The position numbers were made by a program, and so were the translations under genes. Below the pieces are notes generated by a model. That model was given only the letters and a program-made list of their open reading frames with translations, made no database searches and was not told the origin of the DNA. DNA of 64,000 nucleotides, taken from positions 558,001 to 622,000 of the forward strand of contig NZ_CP031727.1 in NCBI RefSeq assembly GCF_008806955.1. Direction: 5' to 3'. Shown here piece after piece: positions 45,411 through 55,070 of this stretch (position 1 is the stretch's first letter; each line of letters opens with the position of its first letter). Origin of the DNA: Cellvibrio sp. KY-YJ-3 (lineage in GTDB: Bacteria > Pseudomonadota > Gammaproteobacteria > Pseudomonadales > Cellvibrionaceae).

Positions 45411-46700
45411 TTACGATGTGGCGTCCGGGTTATTTCCTTGCACACCATTCGCTTGCGAATCAGGCTCTTGCAAACCATTGCCGACCAATCTATCTACCAC
45501 CACACTGCCCACCATATCGCCCTGCACGTTTACCGCAGTGCGGATGGTGTCGAGCAGGCGATCGATCGGCAATAAAATGGCGATAGCTTCTGCCGGCAAG
45601 CCTACCGACTGCAGCACCATTACCATAGTGACCATGCCCGCACTGGGCACACCGGGTGCGCCCATAGAGGCGATCATCGCGGTGCAAAATACAATTAACT
45701 GCTGCGCGAGGCTTAATTCAATTCCCACCAGATTTGCGACAAATAAGGCGGCGGCAGCTTCATACAGCGCAGTGCCATCCATATTAATGGTGGCGCCCAG
45801 AGGCACTACAAAACCGGCAATATTTTTGCGCACCTGTAAATTAGTTTCCACACAGCGCAGCGTAATCGGCACAGTGGCAGAACTGGAACTGGTGGCAAAG
45901 GCGGTAATTAATGCCTCGCGAGCACCACGCCAAAACCAGAGCGGCGATTTTTTGGTAAACAGATACAAAATGAATGGCAGTACCACCATCGCATGAAATA
46001 AGGTGGTGGCAAATACCAACACAATAAAGCCGCCTACCGTAGTGAGTAATTCAGTATTTTGGGTGGCTACTAATTTAAATAACAGCGCAAAAATTCCCAG
46101 TGGGGCCAACCGCATAATCCAGCCCACCATACGCATAATCAAATCCAGAAATTCCTGCATCATATTCAGGATATGCTGGTAGCGCGCACCGCCCATCACC
46201 AAGGCCACACCCAAAAATAATGCAAACACCACCACGGGCAAAATATTGCCCTGAGCCAGGGCTGCAAATGGGTTTTGAAATAAACTGCGCAGGAATTGGG
46301 CAAAAAAATCGGCGGGAGTTAATTGTTTGGCTTCGAAATTGTGCATGGCATCAGCAAACATCGCCAAGTGCAAACCGGCGCCGGGCTTAAATATATTACT
46401 CGCCACCAGCGCAACCACCATTGCCAGTGCCATGGTGGAAACAAAAAATAGTAGCGTGTATTGCCACACACGTCGCGCCTGATGATGCGCTTGCAAATTA
46501 GCAACACCGACGACGATGGAGGTGAAGATCAGCGGAATCATCACCATTTTTAATAAATCGACAAATACATTCCCCACAATACCGCTGCCGTAAAACAGAT
46601 ACTCTTTGGTGAGCGAGTCATCACCCAGCAGGCCGATACTCGCGCCAAGCAGTATGCCCAGCAGTGCGGCGATGAGAATTTGGGTATTTAAACGGGGCAT
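45411..46700 (-). CDS. Dicarboxylate/amino acid:cation symporter (DAACS family)
   Basis: 429 residues from the ATG at 46700; GTGGATTCCACC precedes it and a GTG at 46712 is also in frame. Characteristic parts are FATSSSSATVPITLRCVE (the serine-rich hairpin HP1), NMDGTALYEA (the NMDGT motif) and MGAPGVPSAGMVTM (HP2). These bind substrate and Na+ in GltP/GltPh/DctA relatives. The likely substrates are glutamate, aspartate or C4-dicarboxylates. The C-terminal 20 residues are polar. It is transcribed after a 79-base gap from the flavin reductase gene and probably has its own promoter. Confidence 0.95.
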   Translation of the reverse strand: MPRLNTQILIAALLGILLGASIGLLGDDSLTKEYLFYGSGIVGNVFVDLLKMVMIPLIFTSIVVGVANLQAHHQARRVWQYTLLFFVSTMALAMVVALVASNIFKPGAGLHLAMFADAMHNFEAKQLTPADFFAQFLRSLFQNPFAALAQGNILPVVVFALFLGVALVMGGARYQHILNMMQEFLDLIMRMVGWIMRLAPLGIFALLFKLVATQNTELLTTVGGFIVLVFATTLFHAMVVLPFILYLFTKKSPLWFWRGAREALITAFATSSSSATVPITLRCVETNLQVRKNIAGFVVPLGATINMDGTALYEAAAALFVANLVGIELSLAQQLIVFCTAMIASMGAPGVPSAGMVTMVMVLQSVGLPAEAIAILLPIDRLLDTIRTAVNVQGDMVGSVVVDRLVGNGLQEPDSQANGVQGNNPDATS

Positions 46701-46779
46701 GGTGGAATCCACTGGGAATGTCCACCCATTAAAGCGGAAAACGGCTGATTGCTCAAACGCCTGCAGCCATCAACAGAAT

Positions 46780-47412
46780 TTAACCAATAATTGTTAACGG
46801 CCTATCCGGTTTGGCATAGGACAAGCGTGCAATTTTTTGGGTGTGATGATAAGAATCCAACCCCGATAGAGTCAGAGTGCCCGCCGCTTCCAAATCGACA
46901 AAACCATCGCTGCCCACAATCTCATCGGGCAGATAGACATCGAGAATTTTACCTATCAATAAAATTGTCCCATTGACTTGCAGGTCGATGCGCTGTGCTA
47001 ATTGCACCGCCATTTTTACACGACTCTCTTTCACAAAGGGCGCAAAAAATCCGCCCAGCCATTCTTCACTCAAACCCGTCGCCGCAAATTCCGATTGCGC
47101 GGCCGGGTAACTGGCCGAAGTCTGGTGTGCCTGCTGGTAAATCGCCTCATGCACATGGTTAAGGGTGTACAGTTCCGTATTCATAATATTGTTGAGTGTA
47201 TGGCGATTGCCATTGTCGGGGCGCACAATCAAGCCGCACAGCGCCGGGCTTGCACCCAAGTGAAAAAATGAACTGAACAGCGCGAGGTTAGTTTGACCCT
47301 GCAGGCTCTGGGTGCCGAGCATCACCAAACTTTTAAAACCGCCGAGGGAATTAATAAAATGCGCGCGATAGCGCTGTTCCAGCTGCACCATTTCATCGAG
47401 ATTGATATGCAT
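46780..47412 (-). CDS. Flavin reductase family protein
   Basis: 210 residues from the ATG at 47412; GGTGG and AAGGAATC lie upstream. An in-frame start at 47475 would overlap the SDR stop and is not preferred. The sequence NSLGGFKSLVMLGTQSLQGQTNLALFSSFFHLGASPALCGLIVRP fits the FMN-binding split-barrel flavoredoxin family, with TLNHV in the following strand. It should bind FMN and reduce or carry flavin; partners unknown. It lies 25 bases after a short-chain dehydrogenase gene and is probably in one operon with it, suggesting a shared redox pathway. Confidence 0.85.
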   Translation of the reverse strand: MHINLDEMVQLEQRYRAHFINSLGGFKSLVMLGTQSLQGQTNLALFSSFFHLGASPALCGLIVRPDNGNRHTLNNIMNTELYTLNHVHEAIYQQAHQTSASYPAAQSEFAATGLSEEWLGGFFAPFVKESRVKMAVQLAQRIDLQVNGTILLIGKILDVYLPDEIVGSDGFVDLEAAGTLTLSGLDSYHHTQKIARLSYAKPDRPLTIIG

Positions 47413-47437
47413 ACCACCAGATTCCTTTTGAAAAAAT

Positions 47438-48136
47438 TCAGGATTTAATCGCCGACATACCGCCATCCATCGCAATGATTTGCCCGGTCATCCAGCGCGC
47501 GTGCGGCGATAATAAAAATGCTGCCATCGCCGCTATGTCTTCAGCCTCGCCAACTTGTTGCAGCGGATGACGCTTGGCGGCGGCATCGAGTTTTTCTGGT
47601 GAGTTAATTAATTTTTCGGCAAGCGACGTTTTAGTGAGTGAGGGCGCGATTGCATTTACCCGAATGGCGGGTGCCCACTCCGCCGCCAAACTTTTTACCA
47701 GCCCCTCCACAGCGGCTTTACTCGCCGCAATACTCGCATGAAACGGCATGCCCAGTGCGACCGCAACGGTGCTGAATAACACCACACTCGCGTGCGGGGA
47801 TTTTTTTAACAGCGGCGCTACCGCTTGTAATGTACGCACCGCGCCAAGTAAATTAATGTGAAAATCTTGCAGGAAATCCTCTGCCGCAATACGCGCAAAT
47901 GGTTTTAAATTAATGGTGCCGGGGCAATAGACCACACCATCCAACACCTCGGGCAAACCACTGATATCCGGCGCTTGTTCGGCGGGGTTATTCACTATCA
48001 CGCTGGCTCCGGCAACGTCCACCGCATTGCGCGCCCACACAGTGACATTGTGTCCCTGTGCCAACAACTGCATCGCCAGGGCGCGGCCAATTCCGCGGGT
48101 GCCACCCACAATTAAATAGTTGCTCACACTCGTCAC
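47438..48136 (-). CDS. Short-chain dehydrogenase/reductase with atypical active site
   Basis: 232 residues. The start is GTG at 48136; GTG at 48127 is equally possible (AAAGGTGACGA upstream). The Rossmann motif is GGTRGIGRA (about residues 11-19), and NPAEQ, YCPGT and NLLGAVRTL follow in the usual places. The catalytic serine lies in VVLFSTVAV. The YxxxK position reads IAASK, so the usual catalytic Tyr is Ile while Lys is kept. The C terminus WMTGQIIAMDGGMSAI is normal. It may be a non-classical SDR or use another residue, or bind rather than catalyse. It heads the pair with the flavin reductase gene. Confidence 0.88.
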   Translation of the reverse strand: MTSVSNYLIVGGTRGIGRALAMQLLAQGHNVTVWARNAVDVAGASVIVNNPAEQAPDISGLPEVLDGVVYCPGTINLKPFARIAAEDFLQDFHINLLGAVRTLQAVAPLLKKSPHASVVLFSTVAVALGMPFHASIAASKAAVEGLVKSLAAEWAPAIRVNAIAPSLTKTSLAEKLINSPEKLDAAAKRHPLQQVGEAEDIAAMAAFLLSPHARWMTGQIIAMDGGMSAIKS

Positions 48137-48211
48137 CTTTTACCTAACCAAATTTCAGGATTATTGGTAGCTATACGTGGCGGGTGACAAACTGGATCTA
48201 CTGTAATTGGT

Positions 48212-50620
48212 TTACTCCGCGTCGCTCTTGCCAATTACCCGAAAGCGGCGCTGCAGGCGATAACCCTGCTGATCCACCAGTACCAATTGGTGTAAGCCCG
48301 GCTCCAATGCGATTTCACGCTCGTGAAAAATTTTTGTCTCGCCGATAAATTCATCGTCCAAGTGCCAGTACAACACCGCTTCCGGATTGCGATGCACCGC
48401 TTTTAATACCGCGCGGCTGCGCTTGCCGTCCAAATCCATCGGGATATAAATGCGGCTTTGCAATTGCGGATAGATTAATTCGATGGGTTGGTCATCATCT
48501 AATTGATTGAGATTCGCCAAACAATCGCTGCGCCAGGGTGGCAGCGGTTGGTAATTGCTGTGATGCTGACGCCAATAAAATTCCTGCGCTGGCGGCAATA
48601 CAAACCAGTTTTTGGATTGCATATTACTTACCGCTTCACATTGGCTATGCACGCGAAATTGCGCGTTTGTATCCAGGTGAATACGCCGATGATTGGCGGT
48701 GACTTTGGCAAAATGGCTGTTGCGCGGCACTTCAATATCCACCGCTGTGCATTGCCCGCCCGCGAGATAACCATCGTCATCGCAGACTGAAATGGTTTTC
48801 AAACTGTGCAGCGGTTTGGCAAACCAATTTATTTTGGGCAGCGCATCAAATACATCAAACAATACTGGTGCGGCGCTACTCTGCCCGCTTAAAAATGTCG
48901 CCGGTTCACCGCTGGCATTGCCCACCCACACACCCAAGGTGTAGCGGCCATTGCTGCCAATCGCCCAGGCATCGCGCAGGCCATAACTGGTTCCGGTTTT
49001 CCAGGCGATAGTTTGGCTGCCGGAAAAATCGCGCCAGTAATTTTCGTAACCGGGGCGCGCCACATCGATCAATGCCTGCAAGGTGAGCCAGGCGGCGCCT
49101 TGTTGTATCACCGGCTTAAGCACAGGTTTTATAACCGGTTTAGCAAAATGCCTAGCGGGCAAATTAGTTGCATCAGCGGTTAATAATTTCACCGGTGTTT
49201 GCGCTAAATCGCCATCGCGTGCGCTGGCGGCGAGGCGCGCATAAATACCGGTAAGTTCCCACAGGGTTCCCTCGGCACCACCCAAAATTAACGTGAGCCC
49301 GTAATCCTCAGCGGGGCGAAACAAGGTGCTCATGCCCATGGTTTGCAATTGTTTTTGCAAACGCCCGATACCGTAATCGCGCAACATATAAACCGCAGGA
49401 ATATTCAGCGAATGGGCGAGCGCAAATTGCGCCGGTACCGCCCCGCGAAATTGGCGGTCGTAATTGCGCGGACTGTAACCACCAAACTGGCTGGGAATAT
49501 CGGGAATTAAACTGGTGGGCGCCAGCTCGCCGGATTGCAACATCAAACCATAGAGCAGCGGTTTTAAAATGCTGCCGGTGGAACGCGGGCGCTGGATTAA
49601 ATCCAGATCCGCAGCAAAAGGAGCCGTGTTATTCCAAGGCTGGTTGCCAACATAGGCCAAAGTCTCCATGGTGCTGTGATCCAGCAATAACAGCGCGAGA
49701 TTGTGCGCACCTTCATTGGCTAAACGCGCACTGTGACGCGCGGCAATTTGATTCAATACTTGCTGTAAACCAGCATCAATAGTGGATTCAAATAGCGCAT
49801 GATGAGCATGTTGTTTTTTTAATGTCGCCAACAAATGAGCGGCGTTTTGTGGCAAGGGGGCAGGCCGCTCCGGCAGCGGTTCCAGCAAGGCGAGCTGTAA
49901 ATCCAACGCCGACAAATAGCCCTGCTGTTGCAAACGGGTTAACAAACGATTGCGTTTGTGCAGTAATTTATCGCGCTGACGACCGGGATGGATTAATGCC
50001 GGACTATTGGGCAATACCGCAAGCAATGCCGATTCCGCCCAGGAAAGATTTTCCGGCGCACGCCCAAAGTAGCGCCAGGCCGCTGCCCGTAAACCGACAA
50101 TATTCCCGCCAAAGGGCGCGTGGCTGGTGTAGTGAATTAATAATTCATCTTTACTGAAGCGCCACTCCAATTGCAGGGCGCGCGTTGCCTCAATTATTTT
50201 ACTGGACAAGTTGCGCGCAGGCGTTGGCAAGTTGCGCTGTTGATAATCCGCCTGCCGCAATAGCCGCGCCAATTGCATGCTGATTGTGCTGCCGCCACTG
50301 GTGACTTTTCCCGCCGCATAATTGCCGCGCAGCGCACGCACCAACGCAACTGGATTTATACCCGGATGCTGATAAAAATAATGGTCTTCAAATAACAACA
50401 GCGCTTTTTTGTATTTTTGTGGCAGGGTGGTGACAGGGGCAAAACGCCATTGCTGATCCGCCGCGATGCTGGCGCCCAACAAACTGCCGTCGCGCGCAAC
50501 CAACATAGTCGCGTAGGGGGTATGCGCGAGGGATTTAGGCAGGGGAAAGTATTGCAGTGTCAGCGCTAAAACAACGACACAGCCAATCACCCAAAATAAA
50601 AACCAGCGCGTGCGATGCAA
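48212..50620 (-). CDS. pbpC: Penicillin-binding protein 1C
   Basis: 802 residues, the normal length. The start is TTG with AGGAG about eight bases upstream. A membrane helix spans about 6-22. The GT51 glycosyltransferase domain has FEDHYFYQHPGINPVALVRA (catalytic Glu78) and GGSTISMQLARLL. The transpeptidase domain has STGSILKP (SxxK), SLN (SxN) and WKTGTS (KTG). A BiPBP_C domain closes the protein. PBP1C polymerises glycan strands and crosslinks peptides. In many bacteria it sits beside an alpha-2-macroglobulin gene; none is here. It lies 65 bases downstream of hemY on the same strand. Confidence 0.96.
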   Translation of the reverse strand: MHRTRWFLFWVIGCVVVLALTLQYFPLPKSLAHTPYATMLVARDGSLLGASIAADQQWRFAPVTTLPQKYKKALLLFEDHYFYQHPGINPVALVRALRGNYAAGKVTSGGSTISMQLARLLRQADYQQRNLPTPARNLSSKIIEATRALQLEWRFSKDELLIHYTSHAPFGGNIVGLRAAAWRYFGRAPENLSWAESALLAVLPNSPALIHPGRQRDKLLHKRNRLLTRLQQQGYLSALDLQLALLEPLPERPAPLPQNAAHLLATLKKQHAHHALFESTIDAGLQQVLNQIAARHSARLANEGAHNLALLLLDHSTMETLAYVGNQPWNNTAPFAADLDLIQRPRSTGSILKPLLYGLMLQSGELAPTSLIPDIPSQFGGYSPRNYDRQFRGAVPAQFALAHSLNIPAVYMLRDYGIGRLQKQLQTMGMSTLFRPAEDYGLTLILGGAEGTLWELTGIYARLAASARDGDLAQTPVKLLTADATNLPARHFAKPVIKPVLKPVIQQGAAWLTLQALIDVARPGYENYWRDFSGSQTIAWKTGTSYGLRDAWAIGSNGRYTLGVWVGNASGEPATFLSGQSSAAPVLFDVFDALPKINWFAKPLHSLKTISVCDDDGYLAGGQCTAVDIEVPRNSHFAKVTANHRRIHLDTNAQFRVHSQCEAVSNMQSKNWFVLPPAQEFYWRQHHSNYQPLPPWRSDCLANLNQLDDDQPIELIYPQLQSRIYIPMDLDGKRSRAVLKAVHRNPEAVLYWHLDDEFIGETKIFHEREIALEPGLHQLVLVDQQGYRLQRRFRVIGKSDAE

Positions 50621-50685
50621 AGCCCAACTCCTTTAGTGCCAGCGGTTGGCAACTATGTGCAATGCACGCCGCTTGCTGGCAGCAA

Positions 50686-51894
50686 TTATTTTTTCTGTTC
50701 GGCGAGCAACAAACCCTGCTGGTATAAATCCGAACTTTTTTTATGGTCGCCCATTTTTTCCATCAGGCGCGCCATTTCCATGGTGGTCTCTACACTCGCC
50801 TGTAAATTCATACTGCGCTGGAAATAATCGCGCGCCAATTCCCACTGCTGGTTGCGCAACATCACGCGCCCCATGCTGAGCAAGAGTGTTGCATCCTGGG
50901 GTTTTTGTTTGAGCCAAGCTTCCAAGGTGCGAATTTGACCGTGAATTTCCTTCACCTGCAATCGACCATAGAGGTTTATCAAGGGCTCATACCAATCATT
51001 GTTAAGCGCTTTACGCACCAATACTTCTGCATCCTGATCCTGATAGTGAGTCGCCAATGCCTCGGCATACACAGCAATCACCGCCGGATTTTTTTGCAGG
51101 CTGCGCGAGTAGGATTTCCACAGGCTTTGCAACGCTGGTAAACGTTCGGCCACCAGAAGCGATTTAACTTGCTCGCTCAGGGCTCTCATTTTTTCACAAG
51201 CCAGCAATTGCTCCAGCGCGTCAAATTCCACGTTCGACAAAACCTTGGCTTTACGCATCGACGGGAACATATCTTCCAAAGCGCGCCAATTTTTTTGTGC
51301 GATATAAATGTGGTGCATTAAATCCAGCACCGCTGCCTGGCGCGGCATTTTTATATCGATAGGTTTGAGGATATTAATCGCTTCTTCATAGCGCTCTGCC
51401 TGTACATGCAAGCGCGCACGGGTGAGCGCTACCGGCAATTCGCTATGACTAATACTCAAGGCTTTGTCGAGAATGTTATCGGCTTCCGCTTCATCGCCCA
51501 TTTCAAAACTACTGCGTGCCGCCGCAATATAATTCGCCAGTGGGTACTCCACTTTATCCAGCGTGCGCAGTAATTTTTTGCGCGCCTCCAGCCAGTCACC
51601 GGTAAGATAATCCACCATGCCGTTGGCGGCGCGCTTTTGCGCGCGCTCTACACTACCGAATAAAAATATCTCACGGAAACGACGCACCATTTCTGCGCTT
51701 CCCAGCAACAACTTGCGCGCAAACCACAGCACCAGATAAAGCGCGACCACCGCCAGTGCGGCAACCCATAGTGTCATTTCAATCGTTTTTGTGCCGTAGG
51801 CAATCAGCAGATAACCATCGCCACGCCAGAGTAAAAATAATAATCCGGCGGCGAGCAATAAAAAAACAATCGCTTTTAGCAGACGTAGTCTCAT
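50686..51894 (-). CDS. hemY: HemY, heme biosynthesis-associated membrane TPR protein
   Basis: 402 residues. Two membrane helices lie at about 5-23 and 40-60, then a TPR-like helical domain reaching the end (repeats such as WYEPLINLYGRL and DATLLLSMGRVMLRNQQWELARDYFQRSM). This is the gammaproteobacterial HemY, not the protoporphyrinogen oxidase of Gram-positives with the same name. Its role is linked to the hem operon but not settled. The start overlaps the hemX stop by one base (TAATG), showing translational coupling. Confidence 0.92.
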   Translation of the reverse strand: MRLRLLKAIVFLLLAAGLLFLLWRGDGYLLIAYGTKTIEMTLWVAALAVVALYLVLWFARKLLLGSAEMVRRFREIFLFGSVERAQKRAANGMVDYLTGDWLEARKKLLRTLDKVEYPLANYIAAARSSFEMGDEAEADNILDKALSISHSELPVALTRARLHVQAERYEEAINILKPIDIKMPRQAAVLDLMHHIYIAQKNWRALEDMFPSMRKAKVLSNVEFDALEQLLACEKMRALSEQVKSLLVAERLPALQSLWKSYSRSLQKNPAVIAVYAEALATHYQDQDAEVLVRKALNNDWYEPLINLYGRLQVKEIHGQIRTLEAWLKQKPQDATLLLSMGRVMLRNQQWELARDYFQRSMNLQASVETTMEMARLMEKMGDHKKSSDLYQQGLLLAEQKK

Positions 51895-53003
51895 TAGCGC
51901 ACCCCGCGACGTGCTGCAGCCATTTTTTCACGCTTGGCAATATATTCTGTAAGCGCGGCGGAAGAGTTACTGAAGTTGGTGAGTTCGGGCGCAATGATTT
52001 CAGACTCCAATGCTTTAAGCTCCTGCAACACCGCTGCGGCTTTTTCATTGAGGCTGAAATATTGGTTAATCCAGTTTTGGGCTTTAACCAAACTTTCCTG
52101 ATAAATGCCTGCCTCGTTGCGCAACAGAGCGACCTGCGCCTGCTCCAGCATTAAACGTAAATTTTGTTGCAAATATTTTTGTTCTGCCGGTGGTAATACC
52201 GCATTAATTGTTTTGCCGTGGTCGCGCACCCGTACATAGGAGCCAAGTTTGTGGAGCAGATCGTAAAAGCCGCGCGTAATACGCTGTTTAACGGTTTCAT
52301 TCTCGGGCACGTCTTCCGTTTCAAATACATCGCCCTGATTTCCCAGCGGCTCAATAAAGGGAATAGCGTCGATTTGATTTGCAACAGCGGACAAGCGCAA
52401 ATAAATGCCTTCGCGATCAATAATCCCTGCAACTTTTAGTACCGCAATTTCCTCTGCCAGCAGTTTGCGCACACCGACCAAATCGGCCTGATCAATATCG
52501 CGCAATACATCATCTGCTGAAATTGCCAATGCCAATGCATTTTGACTGTCTTGTTCCAACAAAATCCGCTGATCCGCCAAGCGCAATAAATACTGCGCTT
52601 CCTGCAATTTCCATTCGTCGCGATTTGCGCTGGACAAAGCCAATACGCGGGCATTGTTGCTATCAACTTGCTCCGCCAATTCATTGAGGTTTAGTTGAAT
52701 TGCCGCTTGCTGCTCAATAAATTCTTTATTGAGTGAATCTTCCAGTGCTTGCTGGCGACGCTCAAACAACGCCACCTGTTCTTCCAGCTGGATGCGCAAA
52801 CTATCCACCAATTGCTGCTGGCTTTTCCCCTGTTGCAATAATTGCCAGGCACCAAACGATAATGCCGCAATAATCAGCAACACAAACAACCAGAGGAAGG
52901 CAAAGTTCACTGTGTGTTTTTTTACCGGTACGGGAGCAGGAGCCGGGCTAATTGGCGCGGCGTTAGCAGGCGCTGCTGAGCTGGAGGTTTCAATATCAGT
53001 CAC
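51894..53003 (-). CDS. hemX: HemX-like membrane protein
   Basis: 369 residues from a GTG start. A disordered Ala/Pro-rich N terminus, one membrane helix at about 33-55, then a coiled coil (about 58-125) and a helical domain. The family was once annotated as uroporphyrinogen-III C-methyltransferase, but it lacks SAM-binding motifs. It lies between hemD and hemY, the standard place. It probably acts as a scaffold for early tetrapyrrole steps; no catalytic residue is visible. Confidence 0.92.
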   Translation of the reverse strand: MTDIETSSSAAPANAAPISPAPAPVPVKKHTVNFAFLWLFVLLIIAALSFGAWQLLQQGKSQQQLVDSLRIQLEEQVALFERRQQALEDSLNKEFIEQQAAIQLNLNELAEQVDSNNARVLALSSANRDEWKLQEAQYLLRLADQRILLEQDSQNALALAISADDVLRDIDQADLVGVRKLLAEEIAVLKVAGIIDREGIYLRLSAVANQIDAIPFIEPLGNQGDVFETEDVPENETVKQRITRGFYDLLHKLGSYVRVRDHGKTINAVLPPAEQKYLQQNLRLMLEQAQVALLRNEAGIYQESLVKAQNWINQYFSLNEKAAAVLQELKALESEIIAPELTNFSNSSAALTEYIAKREKMAAARRGVR

Positions 53004-53070
53004 TGGATTAATCCTGTAATAAATTGCACTTATGAGTGAATCAATTGCTGTGAATTCAAGGGCGACGCGT

Positions 53071-53940
53071 TCACTGATTGCCAGTGTAATTGAGCAGCGC
53101 TGCCGTCATTGCATGATCAGTCGCATTTTCTGCGGTAATCAGGTGTTTAAATCCCGCTGTTCTCGCCGTTTCGGCCACGCGGGCACTCGGCACTAATAAA
53201 GGCAGAGTTTGCAGCTGCGCGAGCGCATTGGCTTGTGCTGTTTTTTGTGCCGGGCTATGCAGATTTTCACCCAGGTTAGCCGTTAGCCTTAATAAATTTT
53301 GCAAACTTTCACCGCTGTGTAGGGCCAGAATAAATCGCTCCTTCACGCCGGTGCCCGCTGGCTCATTGCCAATGGCCTCTGCCAATAACTGCTGCAGTTG
53401 CGCCTGTGCTTCACTTGGGATCAACCGCTCATAAAGTTCGCAGTAGTCAACCCAGGCACCGCGTTCGCGCAAGGTTTCGGCGAGATGCCCGCGCCCGCCA
53501 AGACCGCGGAAAATTAATATCTTGTCGCCCTGCACATCTTGCAACTGCGGCGCGCGCAGCAAATCCTCACTGGTCATGCCGCCGCTTTCACTTATCGCCA
53601 AATCCGTTACGGCAATACCGTAATTCGCAAGTTTTTTGGCCGTTGTCGCACCCACCGCAAAATAGTCTATACCGATGGGCAATTGCGGCCAGTAATCTTC
53701 CAGCCATGCCATGCCGTAATCCACCGCGTTTTGGCTGACAAAAATAACTTTCTGGTACAAATCAAAATCCAGAATTTTATTTTTAATCGCGCGCTGTTGC
53801 GCCTCATCCTGCACGGCGCGCAATTCCAGTAGCGGCAAGCGACGGTTGGCAAAACCCAGCGTTTGCAAGTCCGCCGCCCAGGTTTCGGCCTGAGCTTGCG
53901 GGCGGGTAATCACGACACAAGGTTTGGATGCTAACAGCAT
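53071..53940 (-). CDS. hemD: Uroporphyrinogen-III synthase
   Basis: 289 residues from the ATG at 53940, four bases after the hemC stop; a longer in-frame start at 53988 would overlap hemC. N-terminal KPCVVITRPQAQAETWA and the strands IFVSQNAVDYG and KILIFRGLGGRGHLAETLRERGA are typical. It closes the linear tetrapyrrole hydroxymethylbilane and flips ring D to give uroporphyrinogen III. It is longer than the E. coli enzyme by about 40 residues, mostly in the C-terminal half and tail. It is second in the hemC-hemD-hemX-hemY operon. Confidence 0.94.
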   Translation of the reverse strand: MLLASKPCVVITRPQAQAETWAADLQTLGFANRRLPLLELRAVQDEAQQRAIKNKILDFDLYQKVIFVSQNAVDYGMAWLEDYWPQLPIGIDYFAVGATTAKKLANYGIAVTDLAISESGGMTSEDLLRAPQLQDVQGDKILIFRGLGGRGHLAETLRERGAWVDYCELYERLIPSEAQAQLQQLLAEAIGNEPAGTGVKERFILALHSGESLQNLLRLTANLGENLHSPAQKTAQANALAQLQTLPLLVPSARVAETARTAGFKHLITAENATDHAMTAALLNYTGNQ

Positions 53941-53944
53941 AGTG

Positions 53945-54889
53945 CTATTCAGCGTCGGCATAGACGGCAGCGAGAATTTTATCGGCACCTGCAGCGAGCA
54001 GGCGATCCGCCAGCGCTATGCCCATTTGCTCCGCCTCGGCCACCGGGCCGGTGATTTCATCAAATAACATCTGGCTGCCATCGGGCGCCCCCACCAAACC
54101 GCGCAGCCAGAGCTGGCCATTGCGATGCAGCGCGTAACAGGCAATCGGCACCTGACAACCGCCCTGTAAATGGCGATTCATGGCGCGCTCGGCACTGACT
54201 TGCTCGGCGGTGCTGCTGTGATGCAAGGGTTTGAGCAATTCAATCGCCGCCAGATCATCCATCCGGCATTCAATGCCAACCGCCCCCTGGCCACCAGCAG
54301 GCAAGCTCAGCTCGGGTTCAATATAAGCGCGGATACGGTCTTTCAATTCCAGACGAATAAGCCCCGCAGCAGCGAGGATAATTGCATCGTATTCGCCATC
54401 GTCGAGCTTTTGCAGGCGCGTTTGCACGTTGCCGCGCAGGAATTTGATCTGCAGATCCGGGCGCGCGGCCAACAATTGGCACTGGCGGCGCAAACTGGAG
54501 GTGCCCACCACCGCACCCTGCGGCAGTTCATCCAACGACGCAAAACGATGGGAAACAAAGGCATCGCGGGCATCTTCGCGCGGGCAAATGACGGCCAAAC
54601 CCAAACCCGCCGGGAACTCCATGGGCACATCTTTCATCGAATGCACGGCGATATCGGCATCGCCTTCAAGCAGCGCGGTTTCCAGTTCTTTAACAAACAG
54701 CCCCTTGCCACCCACCTTGGCGAGGGGAACGTCGAGAATTTTGTCACCCCGACTGGTAAGGGGAACCAGCTCCACTACCAACCCCGGGTGGTGTTTTTCC
54801 AATTCGGCTTTGACATATTCCGCCTGCCACAGGGCAAGGAGGCTTTTACGGGTGGCGATGCGCAGTGGGCGCGAAGAAGAGTAGGACAT
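53945..54889 (-). CDS. hemC: Porphobilinogen deaminase (hydroxymethylbilane synthase)
   Basis: 314 residues. [18 protein letters not shown] is the conserved N terminus. [18 protein letters not shown] and HSMKDVP carry catalytic residues, including the Asp of SMKD, and [11 protein letters not shown] contains the cysteine that holds the dipyrromethane cofactor. It joins four porphobilinogens to hydroxymethylbilane. It is the first gene of the hem operon and has a weak ribosome binding site. Confidence 0.97.
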   Translation of the reverse strand: MSYSSSRPLRIATRKSLLALWQAEYVKAELEKHHPGLVVELVPLTSRGDKILDVPLAKVGGKGLFVKELETALLEGDADIAVHSMKDVPMEFPAGLGLAVICPREDARDAFVSHRFASLDELPQGAVVGTSSLRRQCQLLAARPDLQIKFLRGNVQTRLQKLDDGEYDAIILAAAGLIRLELKDRIRAYIEPELSLPAGGQGAVGIECRMDDLAAIELLKPLHHSSTAEQVSAERAMNRHLQGGCQVPIACYALHRNGQLWLRGLVGAPDGSQMLFDEITGPVAEAEQMGIALADRLLAAGADKILAAVYADAE

Positions 54890-55020
54890 GGTAGATCACG
54901 CGATAAAAAAGTTAACGCAATCATACCACTATGAAAACCGCTCTGGGTTTGGGCATTGGGGTTTGCGGATCGGGTTTTACTTTTTTGTTCAGGGGCTGCG
55001 CCCTGATCCTGGCCGCCATA

Positions 55021-55046
55021 AAAAACGCCAGCACAGGGCTGGCGTT
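55021..55046 (-). terminator. Terminator of the potABCD operon
   Basis: AACGCCAGC (55024-55032) and GCTGGCGTT (55038-55046). On the minus strand it is followed by a T run. It lies 25 bases after the potD stop and separates the operon from hemC downstream. Confidence 0.88.
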
Positions 55047-55070
55047 GTCAGGGTTATGCAATCGCGCGGC

